NCBI GenBank assembly: GCA_025463605.1
Contig: JAODAV010000027.1
Coordinates: 91,984-155,983 of the forward strand
Origin: Rhodoglobus sp.
GTDB taxonomy: Bacteria; Actinomycetota; Actinomycetes; Actinomycetales; Microbacteriaceae
Direction: 5' to 3'
DNA: 64,000 nucleotides
In this document: piece after piece, positions 8,411 through 16,902 of the stretch
Numbering within the stretch: the stretch's first letter is position 1
How the letters are laid out: every line of letters begins with the position of its first letter
Translations under genes and position numbers: made by a program
Notes under the pieces: generated by a model
What the model saw: the letters and a program-made list of their open reading frames with translations, nothing else
What the model was told of the DNA's origin: nothing
Database searches by the model: none

Positions 8411-8635
8411 TCAGGCGGAGAAACTCCTCCATGCGCCGGCACCGGGAGTGACCGTTCCGCGGATGGGCCGCTGGCTGCGCTGCCACGCCGAGACCACGGG
8501 TGCGCCGTTCCGCTCGTGGGCCGCGGCGAGTTCCTCGAGGGCCGCGCGAAGCACGGCGGTGACCGCGGCGATCTCCTCGGGAGTGGCGCCGGGCGAGATG
8601 ATGCGAAGGTCGGCACCGGGCGCTGCGTCGCTCAC
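8411..8635 (-). CDS. acyl-CoA carboxylase epsilon subunit
   Basis: This 74-aa protein matches the small epsilon subunits that bind the beta chain of actinobacterial acyl-CoA carboxylases and stabilise the holoenzyme. The helix [20 protein letters not shown], the [12 protein letters not shown] segment and the C-terminal [10 protein letters not shown] are the recognisable family landmarks. The GTG start overlaps the stop of the beta-subunit gene by four bases, so the two are translationally coupled and made in equal ratio. Confidence 0.85.
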   Translation of the reverse strand: MSDAAPGADLRIISPGATPEEIAAVTAVLRAALEELAAAHERNGAPVVSAWQRSQRPIRGTVTPGAGAWRSFSA

Positions 8636-10230
8636 AGTGGGATGTTCCCGTGCTTCTTGGGCGGCAGCGATGCGCGCTTGGTGCGAAGGGCGCGGAGTGC
8701 CTTGATCACCGCGACGCGGGTCGCCGCGGGTTCGATGACCCCGTCGAGCTCGCCGCGCTCGGCAGCGAGGAAGGGGGATGCCACGTTGTAGGTGTACTCG
8801 TTGGCGAGGCGCGTGCGAACGGCGGCGACATCCTCACCCGCCTCCTCGGCGGCCTTGATCTCGCCACGGTAGAGGATGTTCACGGCGCCCTGCCCGCCCA
8901 TGACTGCGATCTCGGCCGTGGGCCAGGCGTAGTTGAGGTCGGCGCCGAGCTGCTTCGAGCCCATGACGATGTAGGCCCCGCCGTAGGCCTTGCGGGTGAT
9001 GACGGTCACGAGCGGCACGGTGGCCTCGGCGTAGGCGTAGAGCAGCTTCGCGCCGCGGCGGATGACGCCGGTCCACTCCTGGTCGGTACCGGGCAGGTAT
9101 CCCGGCACGTCGACGAGCGTGAGGATCGGGATGGAGAACGCGTCACAGAACCGCACGAAGCGCGCGGCCTTCTCGCCCGCCTCGATATTGAGCGTTCCTG
9201 CCATGGCTTGCGGCTGGTTGGCGATCACGCCCACCGTGCGACCCTCGACCCGCCCGAAGCCGACGACGATGTTGGGTGCGAAGAGCGGCTGGGTCTCGAG
9301 GAAGTCGCCGTTGTCAACGATGTGCTCGATGATCGCCGTGACGTCGTACGGCTGGTTGGGGCTGTCGGGCACGATCGCGTTGAGCTTGCGGTCCTCGTCG
9401 GTGATCTCGAGTTCGACATCGCTCTCGTACACCTGCGGTTCCGCGAGGTTGTTGTCGGGGAGGAAGCCGATGAGCGTGCGGGCGTAGTCGAGCGCGTCAT
9501 CCTCATCGCTTGCTAGGTAGTGCGCCACGCCGGAGACCTTGTTGTGGGTGAGCGCGCCGCCGAGTTCCTCCATGCCGACGTCTTCGCCGGTGACCGTCTT
9601 GATCACGTCGGGGCCCGTGACGAACATCTGGGAGGTCTTGTCGACCATGATCACGAAATCGGTGAGCGCGGGGGAGTAGACAGCGCCACCGGCGGCAGGG
9701 CCCATGATGATCGAGATCTGGGGGATGACGCCCGACGCCTGCGTGTTGCGGCGGAAGATCTCGCCGTACTTTCCGAGGGCGACGACGCCCTCCTGGATGC
9801 GGGCACCACCGGAGTCGAGCATGCCGATGATGGGCACTCCGGTCTTGAGCGCGTGATCCATGACCTTAATGATCTTCTCGCCGGCGACCTCGCCGAGTGA
9901 GCCTCCGAAGATCGTGAAGTCCTGCGAGTAGACCGCCACCTGGCGGCCGTGGATGGTGCCGAGCCCCGTGACGACGGCGTCGCCGTATGGCCGCTTCTTC
10001 TCCATGCCGAATGCGTGGGTGCGGTGGCGCACGAATTCGTCGAGTTCCACGAACGAGCCGTGGTCGAGGAGCTGCTCGATGCGCTCGCGGGCCGTCTTCT
10101 TGCCCTTAGAGTGCTGCTTCTCGATCGCGGCCTGGCCGCTTGCCGTCACCGCTTCGTGGTACCTGACCTTGAGGTCGGCTATCCGGCCGGCGGTCGTGGA
10201 CAGGTCTGGGGTGGGGTTGTCGGCGCTCAC
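8632..10230 (-). CDS. acyl-CoA carboxylase beta subunit (carboxyltransferase)
   Basis: This 532-aa crotonase-fold carboxyltransferase moves CO2 from carboxybiotin to acetyl- or propionyl-CoA. The N-lobe oxyanion motifs GGARIQEGV and [16 protein letters not shown] and the C-lobe [13 protein letters not shown] are intact, and the length is that of AccD5/PccB-type chains. It should partner the alpha chain at 931-2685 and the epsilon chain overlapping its 3' end. The substrate (acetyl versus propionyl) depends on a pocket residue I cannot assign by eye. GTG 10230 is chosen because a TATCCT hexamer lies exactly six bases upstream, predicting a leaderless message. Confidence 0.93.
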   Translation of the reverse strand: MSADNPTPDLSTTAGRIADLKVRYHEAVTASGQAAIEKQHSKGKKTARERIEQLLDHGSFVELDEFVRHRTHAFGMEKKRPYGDAVVTGLGTIHGRQVAVYSQDFTIFGGSLGEVAGEKIIKVMDHALKTGVPIIGMLDSGGARIQEGVVALGKYGEIFRRNTQASGVIPQISIIMGPAAGGAVYSPALTDFVIMVDKTSQMFVTGPDVIKTVTGEDVGMEELGGALTHNKVSGVAHYLASDEDDALDYARTLIGFLPDNNLAEPQVYESDVELEITDEDRKLNAIVPDSPNQPYDVTAIIEHIVDNGDFLETQPLFAPNIVVGFGRVEGRTVGVIANQPQAMAGTLNIEAGEKAARFVRFCDAFSIPILTLVDVPGYLPGTDQEWTGVIRRGAKLLYAYAEATVPLVTVITRKAYGGAYIVMGSKQLGADLNYAWPTAEIAVMGGQGAVNILYRGEIKAAEEAGEDVAAVRTRLANEYTYNVASPFLAAERGELDGVIEPAATRVAVIKALRALRTKRASLPPKKHGNIPL

Positions 10231-10236
10231 GTTGTC

Positions 10237-10242
10237 AGGATA
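10237..10242 (-). promoter_or_regulatory. -10 hexamer, leaderless start of carboxylase beta gene
   Basis: TATCCT on the minus strand is followed by GACAAC and then the GTG at 10230, so the predicted +1 is the first base of the start codon. Confidence 0.65.
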
Positions 10243-10294
10243 CCGGCAGGCGCTCGCCCCGAACGTTGGCCGGAGTCGACAAGCTTGCGCCCAA

Positions 10295-11143
10295 CTACAT
10301 GGATGACGCCACCGCTGCCACTCCCGCGAACACCGCGACGATTCCGGCGACCTGCACGACCTGCAGCCGCTCCTTGTGGATGCGCCAGCTCAGCAGCACC
10401 GTGACGACCGGGTAGAGCGACGCGAGCACCGCGACCACGGAGAGAGCGCCGTCGAGGCTCGCGAGAGCGAAGCACAGGTTTGCGGCGACGCCGAGCAGTC
10501 CGATCGCGATGGCTCCCACGAGCGCCTTACCGGTGGCGACGATGGGCTGCCGCAGCACGACGGCGGCACCTGCGTAGATGATGAGCGCGATCACGGCATT
10601 GGTGACGAGGGTCGTCGTGACGCTCGACGCGCTACCGAGCGCGACGGACAGGTTGGCGATGCCGAAACCCAGGGCGGCCACGATCGCAAGAATGATCGCA
10701 CGCGCGCCGCCGGCCCCCGGAACCCGCCCGCGGATCTCCGGCCCGCTCGCGAGCACTGTTCCGATGACCGCGACGGCGAGTCCGATCCCGATGATCACCG
10801 TGAGGCTGTCGCCGGTGGCCAGACCCACCCCGACGGGCACGACGACGCTCAGCGAGGTGATGGGCGCGACGACTCCCATCGTGCCGATTGCGAGGGCCCG
10901 GAACAGCGCTGCGACCGCGACTGCCGCCGCGATCCCGCCGATAACGCCCCACAGCAGCGCACCGCTCGCCCCGAATGAGAACGGCTCGATCGCCATGCGC
11001 GGCAGGATCGCGATCGTGCCGGCGATTTGGGAGATGAGCAGCACAGCGATGAGCGGTATTCGCCGTGCGATCGTTCCGCCGAGGAAGTCCGACACTCCGA
11101 GTAGAACGCTCGCGACGAGCGCGAGCAGCACGAGTCCGGTCAC
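10295..11143 (-). CDS. DMT-superfamily (EamA) permease
   Basis: This 282-aa integral membrane protein has about ten hydrophobic helices in two EamA halves, with the first helix [20 protein letters not shown] and the second half opening at [20 protein letters not shown]. Family members export or import amino acids, nucleobases, nucleosides or other small metabolites. The GTG at 11143 overlaps the stop of the ECF ATPase gene by three to four bases, which fixes the start and places it as the last gene of the ECF/nucleoside hydrolase operon. I infer a role with the same substrate class, possibly exporting a purine or pyrimidine product; the sequence alone does not show this. Confidence 0.8.
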   Translation of the reverse strand: MTGLVLLALVASVLLGVSDFLGGTIARRIPLIAVLLISQIAGTIAILPRMAIEPFSFGASGALLWGVIGGIAAAVAVAALFRALAIGTMGVVAPITSLSVVVPVGVGLATGDSLTVIIGIGLAVAVIGTVLASGPEIRGRVPGAGGARAIILAIVAALGFGIANLSVALGSASSVTTTLVTNAVIALIIYAGAAVVLRQPIVATGKALVGAIAIGLLGVAANLCFALASLDGALSVVAVLASLYPVVTVLLSWRIHKERLQVVQVAGIVAVFAGVAAVASSM

Positions 11144-11946
11144 TGCGGCTTTTTCGCTAGCTGGGCGACGAACGATTCGACGGTGAGCGGATGCGCCCGC
11201 CACCCCAACTCGCGGGCGAGCCGCATGAGCTGCGGAGGTTCCACCGCGGCCTTCGCGAGCGCGTCGGTGTGCGAGAACACCTCGCCGGGTTCACCGTCCG
11301 CGTGCACTTCGCCCTGCGCCATGACGATCACACGCTCGAAGTTCTCGGCGGCGAAGTCCATGTCGTGGGTGATCGCGATGACCGTGCGACCTTCGGCCGC
11401 GAGCTCGTTCGTGATGGAGGCGACCATGCGCACACCGCGCTCGTCCTGTCCGGTGGTGGGCTCGTCGAGCACCACGATGGGCGTGTCCATGGCGAGCACG
11501 GCGGCGATCGCGACGCGCTTGCGTTCCGAGAGCGAGAGGTGATGTGGATGCGCGTCGGCCTCGCGTGTCAACGCGGTGCGAGCGAGCGCGGCATCCACCA
11601 GTTCACTGGCTCGTTGTTCGTCAAAGCCGAGGTTCTTGGGGCCGAAGGCGACGTCGGCCCGCACCGTGCGGGCGAACAATTGCTCGTCGGGGTTCTGGAA
11701 GACGTAGCCGACGCGCGCGGAGAGTTCGGCGATCTGCTTGTCGGTCGTGGTCCAGTCGCCGATGCGCACCGTGCCGCTCGTGGGCCGGAAGATGCCGTTG
11801 AGGTGACGCACGAGCGTGGTTTTGCCCGCGCCGTTCTGCCCGACGATGGCGAGCCGCTGGCCGGTGGGCACGGCGAGACTCACTCCGCGCAGCGCTTCGA
11901 CGCCGGAGGCGTAGGTGTAGCGCAGTTGGTCGAACGTGATGTCCAT
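11140..11946 (-). CDS. ECF transporter ATPase (EcfA2-like)
   Basis: This 268-aa ABC ATPase has Walker A GQNGAGKT, Q-loop VFQNPDEQLFARTV, Walker B IVVLDEPTTGQDERG and an H-loop ITHDMD. Its ABC signature is HHLSLSERKR rather than LSGGQ, so this half may contribute a degenerate site in the ATPase dimer. It starts one base after the stop of the companion ATPase gene and is followed by the DMT permease with an overlap. With EcfT and the S component it would form an energy-coupling-factor importer. The longer frame upstream to 12162 is antisense-like extension into the neighbour and is rejected. Confidence 0.87.
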   Translation of the reverse strand: MDITFDQLRYTYASGVEALRGVSLAVPTGQRLAIVGQNGAGKTTLVRHLNGIFRPTSGTVRIGDWTTTDKQIAELSARVGYVFQNPDEQLFARTVRADVAFGPKNLGFDEQRASELVDAALARTALTREADAHPHHLSLSERKRVAIAAVLAMDTPIVVLDEPTTGQDERGVRMVASITNELAAEGRTVIAITHDMDFAAENFERVIVMAQGEVHADGEPGEVFSHTDALAKAAVEPPQLMRLARELGWRAHPLTVESFVAQLAKKPQ

Positions 11947-11947
11947 G

Positions 11948-12796
11948 TCAGTGCTTTCCGCTCGGGCCGAAGAACTCGACCGCGTCGGGCATCGACACGG
12001 GCAGCTCGCCCGTGACGGGCGCGAGTCCCGTGTCACGGGCGGCGAGCCCGGCGCGTGTGTAGCGCGTCGTGCCGATCGCCCATTTCTCCAGCCGCGGGTC
12101 GGAGAGGATCGCGCGCGGCGCACCCTCAGCGGTGATGCGTCCGTCGGCGAGCACCGCCACACGGTCGGCGTGCTCGCGCAGCAGTTCGATCTTGTGCTCG
12201 AAGATGAGCACGGTCGTGCCGAGGTCGGTGAGCTGGGAGATGATGTCGAACACCATTCGAGAGCCGCCGGGATCGAGCTGGGAGGTGGGCTCGTCCATCA
12301 CGAGCACGGGCGTGCGCATGACCACCATCGAAGCGATCGCGACGAGCTGCATCTGCCCGCCCGAGAGGGCGTAGGGCGAGCGGTCGAGCAGGTGGTCGAC
12401 GCGCAATTGCTTCGCGACGGCCTGCACGCGCTCGGCGATCTCCTCCCGCGGCACACCGGTGTTCTCGAGTCCGAAGGCGATCTCCTCGAGAACCGTGAAC
12501 TTGGCCCCCGATATCTGGTTGAAGGGGTTCTGGATGACGAGCCCGACTTGCGCCACGGCCTCAGACAGGGTGAGCGACGAGATCGCGACACCGTTGACGT
12601 CGATGTCTCCGGAGAGCACCCCGCCTTCGATACTCGGGATGAAGCCCGCGATGATCTTGGCGAGCGTCGTCTTGCCCGCACCGGAAGCGCCCACGACGCC
12701 GACGACCTCGCCTTGGCCGACACTGAGGTCGAGGTCGGCGAGCACGTAATTGGCGGTGTCCGGGTAGGCGTACGAGACGCCGCGCAACCTGATCAC
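11948..12796 (-). CDS. ECF transporter ATPase (EcfA1-like)
   Basis: This 282-aa ABC ATPase has Walker A GASGAGKTT, Q-loop VIQNPFNQISGAKFTV, a canonical signature LSGGQMQLVAIA and Walker B VLVMDEPTSQLDPGG. The GTG start overlaps the EcfT stop by three bases (TCGTGATC), fixing the 5' end. It carries the consensus catalytic motifs that its partner at 11140-11946 partly lacks, so the pair is probably asymmetric. The C-terminal 50 residues beyond the ATPase core are of unknown role. The operon context says it powers uptake by the adjacent S component. Confidence 0.87.
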   Translation of the reverse strand: MIRLRGVSYAYPDTANYVLADLDLSVGQGEVVGVVGASGAGKTTLAKIIAGFIPSIEGGVLSGDIDVNGVAISSLTLSEAVAQVGLVIQNPFNQISGAKFTVLEEIAFGLENTGVPREEIAERVQAVAKQLRVDHLLDRSPYALSGGQMQLVAIASMVVMRTPVLVMDEPTSQLDPGGSRMVFDIISQLTDLGTTVLIFEHKIELLREHADRVAVLADGRITAEGAPRAILSDPRLEKWAIGTTRYTRAGLAARDTGLAPVTGELPVSMPDAVEFFGPSGKH

Positions 12797-13572
12797 GAGA
12801 GCAGGCCGGAGAAGGACAGCACGACGGATGCCACGGCGAGAGCGACGAAGACCCAGCGGGCGACTCGCTGCACGACGGAGTCGGGCACGATCATGAGACT
12901 CGTGTGCGTCGCGGTGGAGCTGAAACCACGCGCCTCCATGGCAGTCGAGCGCTCCTCCACGTCGGTGAACATCCCGAGGATGAGCGGGCTTATGAGCGGC
13001 AGCAGCGCTCTGATGCGGCGGATGGGGTTTCCGCGCAGCTTGAGCCCGCGTGCCTGCTGGGCGAGAAGGATGCTCTCCGCCCGGGTCTGGAAGGCGGGAA
13101 TGATCTGCAGGGTGGAGCTGATGACGTAGCTCATCTTGGGTGACATGCCGTTCTTGCTGAGGGAGGTCATGAGCGACGCGGGGTTGGTGGTGATGAGCAG
13201 CAGAAGGGAGCACAGCACGAGGGCGGTGATTCGCGAGCCGATGCCGAGAGCGAAGAGCAGGCCCTCGACCGTGACGCGCGCGGGACCCCATTGGGCGAGC
13301 ACCGTGGTGCCCTCAGGGAAGAACAGGCCCTGGATGAGCACGAGCACGATGAGGATGGGAAGCAGGAGCTTGAGGGCGAGGCTGAGGAGCCTGCCGCCGG
13401 TTCCGGAGATCACGGCGGCAGGCACGACGACCACCAGCACGACGAGCGCGGCAACCCACCAGAGCTGGATGGCGAAGACGATCACGATGATCGACAGCAT
13501 CGCCACGAGCTTGGTCACCGGGTTGAGCCGGTGGATGGGGGAGGGCCGGTCGACGTAGAAGGTGGTCGTCAT
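12793..13572 (-). CDS. ecfT: ECF transporter transmembrane coupling protein EcfT
   Basis: This 259-aa membrane protein has five to six hydrophobic helices and two Ala-Arg-Gly coupling motifs (QQARGLKLRGNP and MEARGFSS), the elements through which EcfT contacts the two ATPases. The N-terminal segment VDRPSPIHRLNPVTKLVAML is typical of EcfT. It starts three bases after the S-component stop and overlaps the first ATPase gene, so all four ECF parts are encoded consecutively, which is the dedicated group I arrangement rather than a shared module. Confidence 0.87.
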   Translation of the reverse strand: MTTTFYVDRPSPIHRLNPVTKLVAMLSIIVIVFAIQLWWVAALVVLVVVVPAAVISGTGGRLLSLALKLLLPILIVLVLIQGLFFPEGTTVLAQWGPARVTVEGLLFALGIGSRITALVLCSLLLLITTNPASLMTSLSKNGMSPKMSYVISSTLQIIPAFQTRAESILLAQQARGLKLRGNPIRRIRALLPLISPLILGMFTDVEERSTAMEARGFSSTATHTSLMIVPDSVVQRVARWVFVALAVASVVLSFSGLLS

Positions 13573-13575
13573 CCG

Positions 13576-14463
13576 TCAGTCTTCTTTCGGTGGCGTGGTC
13601 GTGGGTGCCGGCCCGTCCGCGATCGTCTCGGTGCTCTTGGGAGCTCCGAGCGTTTCGCTCGCCGGGAGCGCCTTGCCGAACACGTTGTACTGCCGCACGA
13701 ACGGGAACCTCGAACGGAACCGGCTGGGCAGCGCGAACAGGATGATCAGCACGATCGTGAACGTGATGACCTTGTCGAGCGGGTCGGAGAGCAGGCCCTG
13801 CATCGTCGTCGACGCCAGGAGCGAGTTGCCGATCGCGCGGAAGGCCGCCACCAGTGCGCCCGTGCCGCCGCCCGTCGCGCCGCCGAAGATGAAGGCGGCG
13901 ATGGGGGCGGAGATGAGGGCCGCCACGATTCCCGTGACCAGGCCCGCGACCGGCGCGAGGTAGAAGCGGCGGAACATGCCGAGCCGCGCCGCGTATCCCG
14001 CCAGCACACCGATCACCACCGCGGTCACCGCGAACGGCAGGGCGAGCGGGCTGAGCGTCATGCCCCAGATCACGTTGGTGAGGGCGCCCGTCACGGCTCC
14101 GGCGGCGGGTCCCGCGAGCACACCGACGAGGATCGTGCCGATGGAGTCGAGGTACACGGGCAGTCCGAGGGATGTGGCGATCTGCCCCACCACGATGTTG
14201 ACCGCGATGGCGACGGGCACGAGCGCGATCGTCGCTGTCGGCAGGCGGTGGATCGCGCCGACCGCGATGAGGAGCGCCCCGAGCACGTAGCCGACGATGG
14301 CGATGAGCGAGGACTGGCCGAGGCCGCCCTCCGCGATCTCCGTCGGCTGGAACAGCACGAGGTACAGGTAAGTCGCGGCGATGACGATGCCGCCGGCCGC
14401 TACGAAGATCCTGTTCCGAGTGCGATGCGGGTCGACCGCGGATGGTGTCGCTGTTGTTGACAT
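13576..14463 (-). CDS. ECF transporter substrate-binding S component
   Basis: This 295-aa protein has about six membrane helices; the segment VYLDSIGTILVGVLAGPAAG followed by TGALTNVIWG is typical of one branch of ECF S components. It determines what the transporter imports. A nucleoside hydrolase gene lies immediately upstream in the same operon, so a nucleoside or nucleobase is the leading hypothesis; vitamin substrates are not excluded. The tail (last 40 residues) is polar and proline-rich. The ATG at 14463 has the strong site AGGAGG at 14469-14474. Confidence 0.78.
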   Translation of the reverse strand: MSTTATPSAVDPHRTRNRIFVAAGGIVIAATYLYLVLFQPTEIAEGGLGQSSLIAIVGYVLGALLIAVGAIHRLPTATIALVPVAIAVNIVVGQIATSLGLPVYLDSIGTILVGVLAGPAAGAVTGALTNVIWGMTLSPLALPFAVTAVVIGVLAGYAARLGMFRRFYLAPVAGLVTGIVAALISAPIAAFIFGGATGGGTGALVAAFRAIGNSLLASTTMQGLLSDPLDKVITFTIVLIILFALPSRFRSRFPFVRQYNVFGKALPASETLGAPKSTETIADGPAPTTTPPKED

Positions 14464-14468
14464 GAAAA

Positions 14469-14474
14469 CCTCCT
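14469..14474 (-). promoter_or_regulatory. strong ribosome-binding site for the S component
   Basis: AGGAGG lies five bases before the ATG at 14463 on the minus strand and decides that start; it is the best Shine-Dalgarno sequence of this operon. Confidence 0.75.
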
Positions 14475-14533
14475 GTACTCGTTTCTACTGGTGGACGGAC
14501 GTGCGGTTTCTTAGCGGCGGCGGACCTCCTCGG

Positions 14534-15562
14534 TCAGGTGAGGGTGCGGGCGAAGGTGCCGACCCGGTCGATGAGATGGTCGAAGAACGCGGCCGGGTCG
14601 GTGGAGACGACGATCTCGGCGTTGGGCTCGCGGCCCCACAGGCCGCGCCAGTCGGCGACGGTCTGCCCGCGGGTGAGCGTGCCGGCGAGCTCGACGTCGA
14701 TGGTCGCGGGGCGGGTAACGCCCAACTCCGGGTGCAGCGCGATCGCGGCGGCGAAGGGGTCGTGCATGTGCGCGAGGAATCCCTGGTCGTGCGTGACGTG
14801 GAATTCCATGTAGAAACGCACGGCATCGGTGAGGTGGCGCACGAGCGGGTTGCTCGCCGTCGAGCGCGTGCCGTACGCGTCATCCGGGCTGAGAAGTTCT
14901 TCGGGAGTGCTGCCGGCCACCCGGGCGAGGCGCACGAGGTGCTCTGGCTTCATCTCGATGAGCTCGGTGACGTCGAGACCGCACACGATCGGACGCCGGT
15001 CGGCGGGCAGGCCCGAAAAGGCGTCGAACACGATCTTGGCCGACTCGGGATCGACGGCGATGTTCCATTCGGTGGTCGGGAGCGTGTTGCCGGGGTGGTC
15101 GAACGCGCCGCCCATGATGACGAGTCGCTTGAGTAGTCGCGGGAGCTCGGGCTCGATACGCAGTGCGAGGGCGAGATTGGTGAGCGGGCCCGTGACGAGA
15201 CCGATGATCTGCCCCGGCCGGCTTCGCGCCAGCTCGATCCACACCTCGGTCGCGTGGCGCGGGCTGATGCCGCCCCGCGGCGGGTCGAGCTCAGCGTGCC
15301 CGATCCCCTGCGGACCGTGGGTCTCCTCCGTGGTCATGAGCGGCGCGACGATGGGCACTTCGGAGCCGAGAGCGACCTCGATGTCGGGTTTTCCGCACAG
15401 TTCGAGCCACGCGAGATTGTTGATCGCGACCTGGCGCGCGGGCACGTTGCCCGACGTGCATGTGATCGCGAGAATCTCGGCCTCGGGGCTGGAGAGCAAA
15501 TAGAGCAAGGCGAGCGAGTCGTCGATGCCGGTGTCGACATCGAAGATGATCGGCTGGGCCAT
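14534..15562 (-). CDS. inosine-uridine preferring nucleoside hydrolase family protein
   Basis: This 342-aa enzyme belongs to the IUNH family, which cleaves the N-glycosidic bond of ribonucleosides to base and ribose. The calcium-binding N-terminus IIFDVDTGIDDSLALLYLL, the central VIMGGAFDHPGN, the WNIAVDPESAKIVF motif and the C-terminal HMHDPFAAAIAL are all present. The ATG at 15562 is preceded by AAGGATGCC and a TAACCT -10 element at 15594-15599; a longer frame to 15967 runs antisense through birA and is rejected. It is first in the operon with the ECF importer and DMT permease, which together suggest nucleoside salvage. Confidence 0.88.
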   Translation of the reverse strand: MAQPIIFDVDTGIDDSLALLYLLSSPEAEILAITCTSGNVPARQVAINNLAWLELCGKPDIEVALGSEVPIVAPLMTTEETHGPQGIGHAELDPPRGGISPRHATEVWIELARSRPGQIIGLVTGPLTNLALALRIEPELPRLLKRLVIMGGAFDHPGNTLPTTEWNIAVDPESAKIVFDAFSGLPADRRPIVCGLDVTELIEMKPEHLVRLARVAGSTPEELLSPDDAYGTRSTASNPLVRHLTDAVRFYMEFHVTHDQGFLAHMHDPFAAAIALHPELGVTRPATIDVELAGTLTRGQTVADWRGLWGREPNAEIVVSTDPAAFFDHLIDRVGTFARTLT

Positions 15563-15591
15563 GGCATCCTTACACGGGTCGTGCTGGTGGG

Positions 15592-15654
15592 ACAGGTTAC
15601 TGCCGCCGCGCCTGCGGTGTCCAACATCCACGCGGCCGGGCGGACGTAACCTGT
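15592..15654. promoter_or_regulatory. divergent promoter pair with mirrored -10 regions
   Basis: ACAGGTTAC at 15592-15600 and GTAACCTGT at 15646-15654 form a perfect 9-bp inverted repeat 45 bases apart. Each arm contains a TAACCT -10 hexamer: the left one for the nucleoside hydrolase operon, the right one (15647-15652) exactly six bases before the birA ATG at 15659. The symmetry could be coincidence of two similar promoters or a regulator site. Confidence 0.5.
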
Positions 15655-15658
15655 GAGG

Positions 15659-16420
15659 ATGGACCTTCCGCTCAGTCGCGCCGTGGCCCCGCACCTCGAG
15701 TTCGTGCCAGAGAGCGGGTCGACGAACGCCGAGCTCGCGGCACGGGCATCCTCGGGTCGGGTCGAGGATTTCACGGTGCTCGCCACGACGAGCCAGACCG
15801 CGGGCAAGGGCCGTATGGGGCGTTCGTGGCAGGCTCCGCCTGGCCGCACGATCGCGGTGTCGGTGCTGCTGCGGCCCGCCGGTGCCACGTCGGAGCAGCT
15901 GGCCTGGCTGCCCCTGCTCGCGGGACTCGCGATGACGCGCGCCGTCGCCACCCTCATCGATGGGCACGCGGTGACGCTCAAGTGGCCCAACGACGTGCTG
16001 GTCGACGGGCTCAAGGTGTCGGGGCTGCTCGCCGAACTCGTTCGCCCGGGCGACACCGTCGTCATGGGCGCTGGGCTCAATCTCACGATGACGGCCGAGG
16101 AACTACCCACTCCCGTCTCCACCTCACTCACGCTCAACGGCGTGCCCGCCGAGAACCTCGTCGACCGCGCGCTCGCCGCCTATCTGGGCGAACTGCGGTC
16201 GCTGTACGACGCGTTCGACCTACCCGCCCTCCGCGCGGCGGTCACAGCGGAGTGCAGCACCGTCGGCCGTGAGGTGCGCGTGCACCTGCCCGCCGGCGAC
16301 GACCTGTTCGGCACGGCTGTGGCGATCGACGAGTTCGGGCGACTGGTCGTGAGAGAGCAGTCGGATGCCCGGCTCGTGCCTGTCGCGGCGGGGGATGTCA
16401 CCCACCTCAGGTACGAGTGA
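15659..16420 (+). CDS. birA: biotin--[acyl-CoA carboxylase] ligase
   Basis: This 253-aa enzyme activates biotin as biotinyl-AMP and attaches it to the carrier lysine of the carboxylase alpha subunit (931-2685). The nucleotide loop is KGRMGRSWQAPPGRT, followed by LKWPNDVLVDGLKVSGLLAE when read in pieces, and a small SH3-like C-terminal domain. There is no N-terminal DNA-binding domain, so it is a group I, non-repressor ligase. ATG 15659 is preferred over GTG 15653 because a TAACCT hexamer ends exactly six bases before it. The PH-domain gene overlaps its stop by four bases. Confidence 0.92.
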   Translation: MDLPLSRAVAPHLEFVPESGSTNAELAARASSGRVEDFTVLATTSQTAGKGRMGRSWQAPPGRTIAVSVLLRPAGATSEQLAWLPLLAGLAMTRAVATLIDGHAVTLKWPNDVLVDGLKVSGLLAELVRPGDTVVMGAGLNLTMTAEELPTPVSTSLTLNGVPAENLVDRALAAYLGELRSLYDAFDLPALRAAVTAECSTVGREVRVHLPAGDDLFGTAVAIDEFGRLVVREQSDARLVPVAAGDVTHLRYE

Positions 16421-16893
16421 ACGAGACCGTGGTCGCGCGCCTGCGGCCCCACGGCCGGGCGATGTTCCTGCCCACCGTGATCCTGCTCGTGCTGGCCGCG
16501 GCCGCCGGATACTTCGGGGGCACGTTTGCCGAGGACTGGCAGAACACGGCGGTGCTTATCACCGCGGCGGTGCTCGCGGTGGTCGGCTGGTTCGTTCCGC
16601 TCGTCTCGTGGCTCTCCCAGAACTACACGATCACCACGCGGCGCGTGATCGTTCGCAGCGGTGTTCTCGTGCGTTCCCGACAAGAAGTGCTGCACGCGCT
16701 CGGCCACGACGTGACGGTGCGCCGCAATGCGCTGCAGGCACTCTTCGGCAGCGGCGATGTGCTCGTGAGCACCGGACTCGATCGTCCCGTCGTGCTGCGC
16801 GACGTGCCCTCCGCCGCTCTCGTGCAGGCCACCTTGCACGACCTCATGGAGGCGAACCGTCCCAGGCCTCCGTCGGCCATGTCGATCGGATAG
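16417..16893 (+). CDS. PH-domain (DUF304-like) membrane protein
   Basis: This 158-aa protein has two N-terminal hydrophobic helices (about residues 14-36 and 44-66) followed by a bacterial PH-like domain beginning NYTITTRRVIVRSGVLVRSR and ending near DLMEANRP. Such proteins are widespread in actinobacteria and their function is unknown. The GTG start overlaps the birA stop by four bases. The order birA, PH-domain protein, then (after inserted genes) purK and purE is a frequent actinobacterial arrangement as far as I know. Confidence 0.8.
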   Translation: MNETVVARLRPHGRAMFLPTVILLVLAAAAGYFGGTFAEDWQNTAVLITAAVLAVVGWFVPLVSWLSQNYTITTRRVIVRSGVLVRSRQEVLHALGHDVTVRRNALQALFGSGDVLVSTGLDRPVVLRDVPSAALVQATLHDLMEANRPRPPSAMSIG

Positions 16894-16896
16894 GGT
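16891..16896 (+). promoter_or_regulatory. -10 hexamer, leaderless start of the UDP-sugar dehydrogenase gene
   Basis: TAGGGT is followed by GCACGC and then the GTG at 16903. The hexamer overlaps the stop codon of the preceding gene. Confidence 0.65.
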
Positions 16897-16902
16897 GCAC
16901 GC

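Noticed and set aside
8223..8486. Short frames in the gene-free region and over the epsilon-subunit gene
   Set aside because: No start with a ribosome site, no domain, and composition unlike neighbouring proteins; the region was kept as non-coding.
13291..14460. A 389-codon plus-strand frame opposite the EcfT and S-component genes
   Set aside because: Highly charged, repetitive Arg/Asp/Glu/Gly composition typical of antisense frames over hydrophobic membrane-protein genes.
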